Shown here: positions 26,180 to 34,178 of the stretch, piece by piece
Layout of the letters: each line of letters begins with the position of its first letter
Position numbering within the stretch: the stretch's first letter is position 1
Source of the DNA: Thalassobaculaceae bacterium
GTDB taxonomy: Bacteria; Pseudomonadota; Alphaproteobacteria; Thalassobaculales; Thalassobaculaceae
DNA: 64,000 nucleotides
Reading direction: 5' to 3'
Assembly (NCBI GenBank): GCA_029212785.1
Contig: JARGOG010000006.1
Location: 44,282 to 108,281, forward strand
The notes under the pieces: generated by a model
Seen by the model: only the letters and a program-made list of their open reading frames with translations
The model's database searches: none
What the model was told of the DNA's origin: nothing
Position numbers and translations under genes: made by a program

Positions 26180-27160
26180 ATGGGGATCTTTAGGAAAACG
26201 GTGATGTCGGCGGTTGTCGGCGCCTCCATCGCCCTGTCGGCCGGCTCGGCCTCGGCGGCGGAGTGGATCATGGCGTCCGGCTATCCGGACAGCAACTTCC
26301 TCACCCAGAACGTCAAGAAGTTCATCGAGGATGTGGAAGCCACCACCTCGCTGAAGATTCAGCTCAACTCCAATGACACGCTGATCAAGCTCGACGCCAT
26401 CAAGACGGCGCTGCAGCGTGGCCAGATCCCGATCGGCGAGATCCGCCTCGGCGTCTATGGCAACGAGGATCCGATGTACATCCTCGCCGGCCTGCCGTTC
26501 ATCGCCGCCAACTATACCGAGGCGTGGCTGCTGAAGGATCTGCAGAAGGAATACTTCAACAAGATCTTCGCCGAGCAGGGCCTGCGCATCCTGTACTACA
26601 CCCCGTGGCCGGGTCAGGGCTTCTACACGAAGTTCCCGGTGACCAGCGTCGAGGACTTCAAGGACAAGAAGCTGCGCATCTACTCCACGGCCACTCAGCA
26701 GATGGGCGAGATGCTCGGCTTCAACGCCACCATCCTGCCGTTCGCCGAGATCCCGCAGGCCTTCTCCACCGGCCTGATCGAGGCGCTGTTCACCAGCCCG
26801 CAGACCGGTATCGACATCCAGGCGTGGGACAACACCTCCAACTTCACCTATGCCGGCGCGATCTTCTCGAAGAACGCGGTCGTCGTGAATGAGTCCTACT
26901 TCACGGCACTGCCGCTCGAGGAGCAGATGGCGATGCTCAAGGCTGCCGAGGCTGCCGAGCTGCGCGGCTGGGAGATGAGCGCGCAGACCACCGCCGCCCA
27001 GATGAAGACCCTGCAGGATAACGGCATGACCACTGCCAGCGCCCCGCCGGCCATCATCGAGAAGATGAAGACCATCGGCAAGGAGATGATGGCGACCTGG
27101 CGCAAGGACGCCAGCCCGGAGGCTGCCGCCATCCTCGATCGCTACATCGCGCTGCAGTAA
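26180..27160 (+). CDS. dctP: TRAP transporter solute-binding protein
   Basis: This 326-residue periplasmic protein has a signal peptide ending SAGSASA and the DctP fold: EWIMASGYPDSNFLTQNVKKF, then LKGKKLR-like FKDKKLRIYSTATQQMGEMLG and the conserved arginine region that clamps a carboxylate. It feeds the DctQ/DctM membrane pair encoded next. DctP proteins bind carboxylates, sugar acids or related compounds; the ligand here is not evident. AGGAGAGAGA precedes the ATG. A hairpin with a T-rich tail lies between this gene and dctQ and probably sets a higher level for the binding protein. Confidence 0.92.
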   Translation: MGIFRKTVMSAVVGASIALSAGSASAAEWIMASGYPDSNFLTQNVKKFIEDVEATTSLKIQLNSNDTLIKLDAIKTALQRGQIPIGEIRLGVYGNEDPMYILAGLPFIAANYTEAWLLKDLQKEYFNKIFAEQGLRILYYTPWPGQGFYTKFPVTSVEDFKDKKLRIYSTATQQMGEMLGFNATILPFAEIPQAFSTGLIEALFTSPQTGIDIQAWDNTSNFTYAGAIFSKNAVVVNESYFTALPLEEQMAMLKAAEAAELRGWEMSAQTTAAQMKTLQDNGMTTASAPPAIIEKMKTIGKEMMATWRKDASPEAAAILDRYIALQ

Positions 27161-27171
27161 CGCAGATCCCG

Positions 27172-27210
27172 CCGCCGGCGCCCGAATGGGGGCCGGCGGT
27201 GCTTCTTTTA
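27172..27210 (+). terminator. Hairpin with T-rich tail between dctP and dctQ (partial terminator)
   Basis: CCGCCGGC (27172-27179) pairs with GCCGGCGG (27192-27199), extended by CCC/GGG across one mismatch and closed by GAAT, followed by TGCTTCTTTTA. It has intrinsic-terminator shape but lies inside the operon, so read-through is expected. Confidence 0.7.
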
Positions 27211-27242
27211 TCCGACACCCCCCACCAGCAGGACGCGCGCCC

Positions 27243-27797
27243 ATGCGCTATGCGCTTGATCGGCTCTATCTCTGGAGCGGCTATCTCTCGGCGATCTTTC
27301 TCGTCGGCATCGCCTTGACCATCATCGCCCAGGTGGTTGGCCGGTTTTTTCCGAAGGTCGTCGTTATCGACTCGACGGAGAGCGCCGGCTTCTGTCTGGC
27401 GGCATCGACCTTTCTCGGCCTGGCCTACACCTTCCGCCACGGCGCCCATATCCGTGTGACCCTACTCACCCGGTTGGCGACGGGCACGGCTGACCGCTTG
27501 GCGCATATCTGGAGCCTCTCGGTCTTCTCGATCACCATGGGTTTCATGACCTACTGGTCCTTCGACCTCGTCTATTTTTCATTCAAGTTCAACGACATCA
27601 GCCCAGGTTTGCTGGCGATCCCGTTCTGGATTCCGCGCTCGACCATGGCGGCCGGCGCGCTGATCCTGCTGATCGCGCTGCTTGACGAACTGGTCGGCGT
27701 GATCATGGGCAAGACCCCAAGCTACGTGGAGAACGACATGCCGGCCTATGAGGCCCATGACGACACGCCTGCGGTTCTGGAAGAGGAGCGGGGCTGA
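27243..27797 (+). CDS. dctQ: TRAP transporter small membrane subunit
   Basis: This 184-residue protein has four predicted membrane helices (LYLWSGYLSAIFLVGIALTII onward) and the DctQ layout. It partners with DctM to form the sodium-driven permease. The start at 27243 follows CAGGA at 10 bases. Its TGA overlaps the next gene's ATG by one base, so the two are translationally coupled. Confidence 0.9.
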   Translation: MRYALDRLYLWSGYLSAIFLVGIALTIIAQVVGRFFPKVVVIDSTESAGFCLAASTFLGLAYTFRHGAHIRVTLLTRLATGTADRLAHIWSLSVFSITMGFMTYWSFDLVYFSFKFNDISPGLLAIPFWIPRSTMAAGALILLIALLDELVGVIMGKTPSYVENDMPAYEAHDDTPAVLEEERG

Positions 27798-29101
27798 TGG
27801 ACGCCGGACTGATCTCCGCCATCCTCTTCGTCCTCCTGCTGGCGCTGCTGGCCTCGGGGCTCTGGGTCGCGCCGACGCTGCTTGCCGTCGGTTACGTCGC
27901 TCTTGAATTCTTCTCGCCGGCGCCGGCGGGATCGCTGCTCGCCGGCACCGTGTGGGACGCGAGTTGGAATTGGGCACTGACCGCGCTGCCGCTGTTCGTG
28001 TGGATGGGCGAGATCCTGTTCCGCACGCGGCTGTCCTCGGACATGTTCAACGGATTGGCGCCTTGGACATCGCGGCTGCCGGGCGGCCTGCTGCACGTGA
28101 ACATTCTCGGCTGTGGCGTCATGGCGGCGGTCGCTGGCTCCAGTGCCGTGACCTGCGCGACGGTCGGTCGCATGAGCATGCCGGAGCTGCGCAAGCGCGG
28201 CTACGATGAGGGGCTGGCGATCGGGACGCTCGCCGGGTCCGGTACTCTGGGCCTGCTGATCCCGCCGTCGATCATGCTGATCGTCTACGGCGTGGTCGCC
28301 CAGGTTTCCATTTCGCGGCTGTTCATCGCCGGCATCGTGCCCGGGATCATGATCATCGCGATCTTCATGGGCTATGTGGCGATCCGCGCGTCCCTCAACC
28401 CCAGTTTGGCGCCGAAGCCGGACCGGCATCTGAGCTTCACCGAGAAGCTCTGGGCCTCGCGCTTCCTCATCCCGGTGATGGGGCTGATCTTCGTCGTGCT
28501 CGGATCGATCTATGGCGGGTTCGCGACGCCGACCGAGGCGGCGACCATCGGCGTCATCGGCGCGCTGGTCCTGGCGGCGATCAGCCGGTCGCTGACCTGG
28601 AGCTCCTTCATGGAGAGCCTGATGGGGGCGGTGCGGACGTCCTGCATGATCGCCTTCATCCTGGCGGGGGCGGCCTTCCTGTCGATCGCCATGGGCTTCA
28701 CCGGCGTGCCGCGCGTGCTGGCCAGTTATGTCGACGCGTGGAACCTGTCGCCCTTCGCGCTGATCGCACTGCTGACGGTGCTCTACATCTTCCTCGGCTG
28801 TTTCCTCGACGGGGTGTCGATGATGGTGCTGACGGCGGCGGTGGTGCTGCCGATGGTGCAGAAGGCGGGGATCGACCTGCTCTGGTTCGGCATCTTCACG
28901 GTCATCGTGGTCGAGATGGCGCAGATCACGCCGCCGGTCGGGTTCAACCTGTTCGTCCTGCAGGGGATGACCGGCCGGGACATCCTCAAGGTGACGAAGG
29001 CGGCCATGCCGTTCTTCGCGCTGATGCTGCTCGGCATCCTGATCATCACCCTGGTGCCGGAGATCGTTCTGATGCCGGTGCAGCTGATGATCAGCAAGTA
29101 G
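27797..29101 (+). CDS. dctM: TRAP transporter large membrane subunit
   Basis: This 434-residue polytopic protein has about 12 hydrophobic segments and the DctM signatures LLIPPSIMLIVYGVVAQVSISRLF (a reentrant hairpin motif, with the lone PPS) and ITPPVGFNLFVLQGMTG near the C-terminus. It is the transport subunit of the elevator-type TRAP permease. It overlaps dctQ by one base and is followed by a strong terminator. Confidence 0.92.
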   Translation: MDAGLISAILFVLLLALLASGLWVAPTLLAVGYVALEFFSPAPAGSLLAGTVWDASWNWALTALPLFVWMGEILFRTRLSSDMFNGLAPWTSRLPGGLLHVNILGCGVMAAVAGSSAVTCATVGRMSMPELRKRGYDEGLAIGTLAGSGTLGLLIPPSIMLIVYGVVAQVSISRLFIAGIVPGIMIIAIFMGYVAIRASLNPSLAPKPDRHLSFTEKLWASRFLIPVMGLIFVVLGSIYGGFATPTEAATIGVIGALVLAAISRSLTWSSFMESLMGAVRTSCMIAFILAGAAFLSIAMGFTGVPRVLASYVDAWNLSPFALIALLTVLYIFLGCFLDGVSMMVLTAAVVLPMVQKAGIDLLWFGIFTVIVVEMAQITPPVGFNLFVLQGMTGRDILKVTKAAMPFFALMLLGILIITLVPEIVLMPVQLMISK

Positions 29102-29115
29102 GGACGCACACCGAA

Positions 29116-29142
29116 GGAAGCCCGCAGCGGCTGCGGGCTTCC
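29116..29142. terminator. Bidirectional terminator between dctM and the PRC-barrel gene
   Basis: GGAAGCCCGCAG and CTGCGGGCTTCC form a perfect 12-base-pair stem with a 3-base loop between two convergent genes. The T content after the stem is modest on both strands. Confidence 0.75.
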
Positions 29143-29162
29143 CTCCAGTGCCGGCCGGCGGA

Positions 29163-30092
29163 TCAGTTGATCGGCGCCGGGGTCAGCAGCATCTTGTCGG
29201 ACCGTGTCGCGAAGGCCTTCGCCTCGTACGCCGACGCCGCCTTAAGCTGCTTCTCGGTATAGGGCACGGTGGCGAAGAGGCTGTCGCCGTCGTCGCGGTA
29301 CAGGTCGACCTGCTTGAAGCTCATGGCCACCGGCTTCTCGCCGAGGCCGAGGAAGCCGCCGACATCGATGATCATGGCATCCAGCTTGCCGTCGGCGGTG
29401 ACCAGCACGTCGCCGACCTCGCCGATGTGGTTGAAGTTGGAATCGTAGGCCCAGGCACCAACCAGCTTCTCCGCCTCGATCTGCTCGGATGTCAGCTTGG
29501 TCTTGTCCTCCATGAAGGAAGCGCGGCTGTTTTCCGGTGTCTTGGCGGTCGTGGTGGCTTCGGCCGTCACGTCGGCGACCGTCGACCCTTTCGGCAGTGT
29601 GGCGGCCGTCGGCTCCTTCTTCGCCATGGCCTCGGCCGATGCCTTGTCACCGGTGTTCATCGACGCCTTGTCCGGTGTGCGATAGGCGGCGGCGTTCTCG
29701 AGCTCCTCCTTGGACAGAGCGGAGACCAGCCGGTACTCGCCTTCGCCGGACTTCTCGACGGTCAGGCGGCCGAAATCGACGGCGACGTCCTTCTCGCCGA
29801 CGCCGAGGAAGCCGCCGACACCGAGGATCACCGCCTTGATCACGCCATCCCGGCCGATCAGCGCGTCGTTCACTTCGCCGATCCGTTCGGCGTCCTCGGT
29901 AGCCGAGGCGTAGACCGAGTGGCCGATGAAGTTGGAGGCGAGGTAACCGTTCACCTCGGCCGCGTCGAGCGTGCCGAAACTCTCCATCGTCAGCCCGGAC
30001 GCGGGCGTGCTGGGGTCGGAGGCCGACGCTGCGACCGCCGGCCCTGCCATCAGCGCTACGAGCGCCGTTGTGGCGAGCAATTTCCTAATCAT
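29163..30092 (-). CDS. Secreted protein with two PRC-barrel domains
   Basis: This 309-residue protein has a signal peptide (MIRKLLATTALVALMAGPAVA) and two PRC-barrel domains, at about residues 42-125 and 218-300. The two share near-identical turns (VILGVGGFLGVGEKDVAVDF and IIDVGGFLGLGEKPVAMSF), so they arose by duplication. A low-complexity Ala/Thr/Lys linker joins them. The start at 30092 has GAGGG just upstream; the longer frame to 30143 has no ribosome site. PRC barrels occur in photosynthetic reaction centre H subunits and RimM; in secreted form their role is unknown. Confidence 0.88.
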   Translation of the reverse strand: MIRKLLATTALVALMAGPAVAASASDPSTPASGLTMESFGTLDAAEVNGYLASNFIGHSVYASATEDAERIGEVNDALIGRDGVIKAVILGVGGFLGVGEKDVAVDFGRLTVEKSGEGEYRLVSALSKEELENAAAYRTPDKASMNTGDKASAEAMAKKEPTAATLPKGSTVADVTAEATTTAKTPENSRASFMEDKTKLTSEQIEAEKLVGAWAYDSNFNHIGEVGDVLVTADGKLDAMIIDVGGFLGLGEKPVAMSFKQVDLYRDDGDSLFATVPYTEKQLKAASAYEAKAFATRSDKMLLTPAPIN

Positions 30093-30178
30093 TTCATCCC
30101 TCACTGACTTCGTGGCACGGCGTGTTGCCGTATGGCGAAGCAACGAGGAAACCCCACAACAGTTCCGGTGATCCGTAG

Positions 30179-30200
30179 GCGTCAGTGATGTCAGTGACGC
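30179..30200. promoter_or_regulatory. Near-perfect 22-base palindrome upstream of the PRC-barrel gene
   Basis: GCGTCA (30179-30184), TGA (30186-30188), TCA (30191-30193) and TGACGC (30195-30200) form a two-fold symmetric site broken only by a G-G mismatch. It lies 87-108 bases before the PRC-barrel start and behind the 2-oxoglutarate oxygenase gene. With no T-run it is more likely an operator than a terminator. Confidence 0.4.
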
Positions 30201-30232
30201 ATCCCCGGTCGGGAGCGGGGCGTCAGGCTGCC

Positions 30233-31240
30233 CTATCGTGCCGCCTGGTCGCCGGCGGTGCTGGCGAATCGGGCGGTGCGGTAATTCTGCACCGTGATCG
30301 GCTCGTACCGTGCCGGCCGGTCCTCGGAGGCGCAGCCGGGCAGGCAGGCGATCTCGGTGTCGTAGTTCGGGATGAAGAAATAGCCGATCGACAGACGCCG
30401 GCTTGTCGGCAGGCCCTGGCCGTCTGGCTGGGCCGGGTTCACCACCCGGTGCGGTGTGGAGACCCAGCGATTGTTGCTCCAGCGCATCATCAGATCGCCG
30501 ATATTGATGACGAAGGCATCGTCGAAGAGCGGGACATCCGTCCAGTCGCCGCCGCGCGGTTTCACCTGCAGGCCGCCGATGTCGTTGTCGCTGGTGAGAA
30601 TGGTCATCATGCCAAGATCGGTATGCGCGCCGGCGCGCAGCTGACCCGGCACGGGCGGGGTGGTCGGGGCCGGATAATGCATGAGCCGCAACTGACTGGT
30701 GTTGCGGTCGATCAGCGCCTCGAAATGATCCGGGGCGAGGTCAAGGCTGAGGGCGAATCCGCGGGCGATCGATTTCGCCAGGCGTTCGATCGAGCGCCAA
30801 TAGGCCTGCATCGCCGGTCTGAGGGTCGCGGGGGCGTCCGGCCAGAGATTGGGAGCGAAGCTCGGGTAGGACTCCGGACCGGTGTGATAGGCATCGCCCG
30901 GATGGTCGAACGGACCGATGGCATAGATTTCCTTCAGATCGGGCGGCGTCTCGTTGCCGGCAAGCCGTGCCAAGGTCTCGTCGCCGGTGGCGATGTAGCC
31001 GCGATTCTGATCCGATCGCGGCCGTTTCACCCGCATCTTCTCGTCGTAGGGGCGATCGAAGAATTCATAGGCGGCGGACTGCAGGGCTTCGATTTCCGCG
31101 CCGGGAACCCCGTGCCCGGTCACGCCGAAGAACCCGGTGTGCTCGCAGGCGTCCCGCAGCGCATGGGCGACCTTGCGCATAGCCTGGGGGTCCGTTCCAT
31201 CGATGCAGGGCTTGATGTCGATTAAGGGGATGCCGGACAC
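30233..31240 (-). CDS. 2-oxoglutarate/Fe(II) oxygenase, isopenicillin N synthase-like family
   Basis: This 335-residue enzyme has the family N-terminus (IPLIDIKPC, ACEHTGFFGVTGHGV), the iron ligands His and Asp in GAHTDLGMMTIL, the distal His in STPHRVVNP and the RLSIGYFFIPNYD segment whose Arg and Ser bind 2-oxoglutarate. Members hydroxylate or desaturate many small molecules, so the substrate is open. It is the last gene of a minus-strand cluster with the PuuE-like, racemase-like and DUF3830 genes, 49 bases after the PuuE-like stop, which suggests a role in the same pathway. Confidence 0.85.
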   Translation of the reverse strand: MSGIPLIDIKPCIDGTDPQAMRKVAHALRDACEHTGFFGVTGHGVPGAEIEALQSAAYEFFDRPYDEKMRVKRPRSDQNRGYIATGDETLARLAGNETPPDLKEIYAIGPFDHPGDAYHTGPESYPSFAPNLWPDAPATLRPAMQAYWRSIERLAKSIARGFALSLDLAPDHFEALIDRNTSQLRLMHYPAPTTPPVPGQLRAGAHTDLGMMTILTSDNDIGGLQVKPRGGDWTDVPLFDDAFVINIGDLMMRWSNNRWVSTPHRVVNPAQPDGQGLPTSRRLSIGYFFIPNYDTEIACLPGCASEDRPARYEPITVQNYRTARFASTAGDQAAR

Positions 31241-31289
31241 GGTGGGGGCTCCTCGCGATTGGGTATGGGTCTGAACCCATCACAGAGGG

Positions 31290-32192
31290 TCAGGCCCGAT
31301 CCGGCAATCCCTCCATTTTGCGCCAGTGCCGGGCGATCTCGTCGCGCCGGGCGATCCAGATGCCGCCCTTGCGACGAATATGCTCCAGTACCTGGGCCAG
31401 GCCGGCGATGCGGCCGGGCCGGCCGATGATCCGCAGATGCAGGCCAATCGACAGCATCTTCGGCGCCGTGCGGCCTTCCTCCCATAGCCAGTCGATGGCG
31501 TCGCAGCAGTAGCGCGCGAAATCGCCGGCGAAATGGAAGCCGCCGGCCCGCTGGAACCGCATGTCGTTGGTGTCGAAGGCATAGGGCAGCACCACGTGCG
31601 GGCTGCCGGCGACGTCCAGAATGATGGGAAGATCGTCGCCGTAATGGTCGCTGTCGTAGAGGAAGCCTCCTTCCTCGACCAGCAAACGCCTTGTGTTCGG
31701 GCTGGCGGCCGAGCGGGTGTGCCAGCCGACCGGGCGGGTTCCGGCCGCCGTCCGGATCTCCTCCACGCAGCGCGCGATCACCGCCCGCTCATGATCCTCG
31801 GCCATGTTGGCGTGGCGTTCCCAGCGGTATGAATGGCAGGCGATCTCATGGCCGCGCGCCACCATGTCCTGGGCCATCCAGGGCGACAGGGTGAGGGCGC
31901 GGGCGCAGCAGTTCATCTGCGCCTTGGCGCCGTGGCTGTCGAACAGATCCATGATTCGCCAGTAGCCGGCGCGGGTGCCGTAATCGAAATGGGTGTCCTT
32001 GGCCGGGTCGGGGACGCCGACGACCTCCTCGACGATCTCGTAGACCGCCTCGTTGCGCTCGTCGCCGAGGGAGACCGACAGTTCCGCCCCTTCCTCGACA
32101 TTGACGACGAAGGATACTGCCAGCCGGGCGTCCTCCGGCCAGTGCGGATGGGGTGGCGTGCCGCCATAGCCCCGGAAGTCGCGGCCCGTCAT
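31290..32192 (-). CDS. Polysaccharide-deacetylase-fold hydrolase, PuuE (allantoinase)-like
   Basis: This 300-residue protein has the NodB-homology fold. It opens with GYGGTPPHPHWPEDARLAVSFVVNVEEGAE, in pieces typical of the PuuE/allantoinase branch, where the metal-binding Asp-Asp of true deacetylases is changed (here NVEEG). The second motif is GHEIACHSYRWERH. Members hydrolyse allantoin or related cyclic amides rather than sugars, though some are still annotated as chitin deacetylases. It overlaps the racemase-like gene by four bases (ATGA), so the two are coupled. No allantoicase, ureidoglycolate or uricase gene is in the window. Confidence 0.75.
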   Translation of the reverse strand: MTGRDFRGYGGTPPHPHWPEDARLAVSFVVNVEEGAELSVSLGDERNEAVYEIVEEVVGVPDPAKDTHFDYGTRAGYWRIMDLFDSHGAKAQMNCCARALTLSPWMAQDMVARGHEIACHSYRWERHANMAEDHERAVIARCVEEIRTAAGTRPVGWHTRSAASPNTRRLLVEEGGFLYDSDHYGDDLPIILDVAGSPHVVLPYAFDTNDMRFQRAGGFHFAGDFARYCCDAIDWLWEEGRTAPKMLSIGLHLRIIGRPGRIAGLAQVLEHIRRKGGIWIARRDEIARHWRKMEGLPDRA

Positions 32193-32881
32193 CGGGCGGT
32201 GCCGGCGTCGATCGCCGCTTTCAGGGCAAGGGCGGCGGCCGGCACCGGCTCGACAATCGGCAGGGTCGCTTCCGCGCCGAGCAACCGTGCCGCCATTGCC
32301 AGCGGTCCGCCGCCGACGATCACCGCCGCCACGTCCAGGCGGTCGGTGGCGTCCTTCAGCATGGCGCGCAGGGTCGCCATCAGCAGGTCCGGGTCGCCCA
32401 TTACCATGTACGGGTCGCCCTGGATTCGCAGAATGTCGACCAGCCGGTCGCCCTCGCCGTAGACGACGGCCAGTTCCCGCAGATGGGTGTTCAGGTCCGG
32501 GGTGGTCGACAGAATGGCGAAACGGCCGTGGCGCCCGGCCGCCTGCATGGCGGCCTCGGCGATGCCGACGACCGGTACGGCCAGTCGGGCACGCAGCTCG
32601 GCGAGGCCGGGATCGAGGAAGGCGGATAGAATCACCCCGTCGCAGGGATCCAGCCCGCCCTCGAACAGGCGCAGGAGCGAGTCGGTCGCGCGCGCGGCGC
32701 CGGCCGGATCGGTGATGATCGCCGGGGCGTCCGGGTTCGTGAACGTCACGACCGTCCAGTCGTCGCCCAGCACCTCACGCGCGACGCCGGCCATCAGGTC
32801 GGTCGAGGCCTGGGTGCTGTTCGGATTCACCAGAAGGATGCGGCGGCCGGCGGCGCCTGTTTTGCCGGATGGGGTGACCAG
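32189..32881 (-). CDS. Asp/Glu/hydantoin racemase-superfamily protein, probable CTG start
   Basis: This protein of about 230 residues has the family N-terminal strand RRILLVNPNST, but that strand lies upstream of the first ATG/GTG start that would preserve the fold. The only candidate before it is CTG at 32881, two codons after the stop of the DUF3830 gene, with GAGGAG 9 bases upstream. A GTG at 32830 would begin inside the strand. Hydantoin and allantoin racemases of this superfamily use two cysteines; the equivalent segments here read ILSAFLDPGL and IVGGGPLAM, without cysteine, so racemase activity by the usual mechanism is doubtful. It sits between DUF3830 and the PuuE-like gene and overlaps the latter by four bases. 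Confidence 0.7.
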   Translation of the reverse strand: MVTPSGKTGAAGRRILLVNPNSTQASTDLMAGVAREVLGDDWTVVTFTNPDAPAIITDPAGAARATDSLLRLFEGGLDPCDGVILSAFLDPGLAELRARLAVPVVGIAEAAMQAAGRHGRFAILSTTPDLNTHLRELAVVYGEGDRLVDILRIQGDPYMVMGDPDLLMATLRAMLKDATDRLDVAAVIVGGGPLAMAARLLGAEATLPIVEPVPAAALALKAAIDAGTAR

Positions 32882-32884
32882 GGC

Positions 32885-33301
32885 TCAGCGCTCCTCGAAG
32901 GTGATCGGCTGCGCCCCTTCCCACAGGCAGAGCCGACCGAGTTCGGCCAGAGTCTCCAGGCCCGAGGTGATCGTGATGAAGTGGTTGCCGGCGAGCTGGC
33001 CCATCTTCGAGGCGAAATGCACGCCGCCATAGGCCAGAAGGATCTCGGTCTCGCTGATGCCGCCCGGATATAGAATGATCTGGCCGGGGGCGGGATAGCT
33101 GGTGTGGTTTTCGTAGCCGACGCCGAAATCGAGATCGCCGAGCGGCAGCCACACGCCTTCGCCGCTCCAGCGCACATGGACCGCCTTGCTGACGAAGGGC
33201 ATCTGCGCTCGGAACGCGGCCACGGTCTTGGGGGCCGCCGCCGCCTCGAACCTGGCGTCGAAGGTCAGGGGGCCTGCGGTGACGGTGAGGGCGCTCGGCA
33301 T
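32885..33301 (-). CDS. DUF3830 protein (cyclophilin-like fold)
   Basis: This 138-residue protein matches the DUF3830 pattern: AAPKTVAAFRAQMPF, VHVRWSGEGVWLPLGD, YENHTSYPAPGQIILYPGGIS and FASKMGQLAGNHF. The fold of the family is cyclophilin-like; no function is established. It is the first gene of the cluster with the racemase-like, PuuE-like and 2-oxoglutarate oxygenase genes. The start at 33301 lacks a strong ribosome site but matches the family N-terminus; the longer frame upstream is a shadow of the acetyltransferase gene. Confidence 0.8.
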   Translation of the reverse strand: MPSALTVTAGPLTFDARFEAAAAPKTVAAFRAQMPFVSKAVHVRWSGEGVWLPLGDLDFGVGYENHTSYPAPGQIILYPGGISETEILLAYGGVHFASKMGQLAGNHFITITSGLETLAELGRLCLWEGAQPITFEER

Positions 33302-33508
33302 CGCTGTGATCCGGTTCTGTGATTGTGCTGACGACAGCCTGCCGCGCCGGCCGCTGCACTGCAAGATGGCCGACACGCGCGGGACCGTGCGCCGGAAATA
33401 TCCGGATCGCCCACAGGGCGCGGTGTGAGGTTTCCACCGGTGGACTCGTCCCTGGGGCTGGGTCAGACTTCTGCTGTGGAGGGGCGCAACCGGCATTGGG
33501 AGAGGCCC

Positions 33509-34084
33509 ATGAACGAGATCTCGGTTTCTATCCGAGGCGCGGAGACGTCGGACGCGATCGGTCTGGCCCGCGTGCAGGTCGAGACATGGCGGGACGCCTA
33601 TGTCGGCGTGCTGCCGGACGACGCGCTGATCGAACTCGACGAGATGCGGGCGGCGGTGCGTTGGACGCGGCTGGTCTCGACGCTTGAGGAGCCGGACCGG
33701 CTTTCGGTCGCCATGATCGACGGCGATCTCGTGGGTTTCTGCCATGGCGGGCCGGGGCGTCGGTCGGTGACGGTGGCGATCGGCGCGAATGACCGCATGG
33801 CCGAGGTGTACTCCCTGTATGTCGACCCGAACTATCAGGGGCTCGGTATCGGGCGCGCTCTGCTCGGCCATGTCGCCCATGGACTCGAGTCGGGAGGCTT
33901 CCTGTCGCTGACGATCCTCACCCTGGAGGCGAATCGTCATGGCCGACGCTTCTACGACACGCTTGGCGGGGTCTCGGGCGATGCGGTGCCGTCGGTGGTA
34001 AGTGGCGCCCCTGTCGAGCAGATTCCCTATGTCTGGCCGGACATCTCCGTGCTGGTCCGGCGCATCGAGACGGCGCGGGGGTAG
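33509..34084 (+). CDS. GNAT-family N-acetyltransferase
   Basis: This 191-residue protein has the acetyl-CoA-binding core [23 protein letters not shown] (motif A, Q/RxxGxG/A as QGLGIG) followed by [18 protein letters not shown]. The acceptor is unknown; small-molecule or ribosomal N-acetylation are both possible. The start at 33509 has GGGAGAGG upstream. It is divergent from the DUF3830 operon and precedes guaA by 94 bases. Confidence 0.85.
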   Translation: MNEISVSIRGAETSDAIGLARVQVETWRDAYVGVLPDDALIELDEMRAAVRWTRLVSTLEEPDRLSVAMIDGDLVGFCHGGPGRRSVTVAIGANDRMAEVYSLYVDPNYQGLGIGRALLGHVAHGLESGGFLSLTILTLEANRHGRRFYDTLGGVSGDAVPSVVSGAPVEQIPYVWPDISVLVRRIETARG

Positions 34085-34178
34085 GGCGCGCTGCAGTGCC
34101 GCAAACGGCCGCTTGCCGGACCCCCGGGCTTGCAGTAGCTTCCGGCGCTTCCTGAGCAAACCGCCTTGGGGGCACCAG

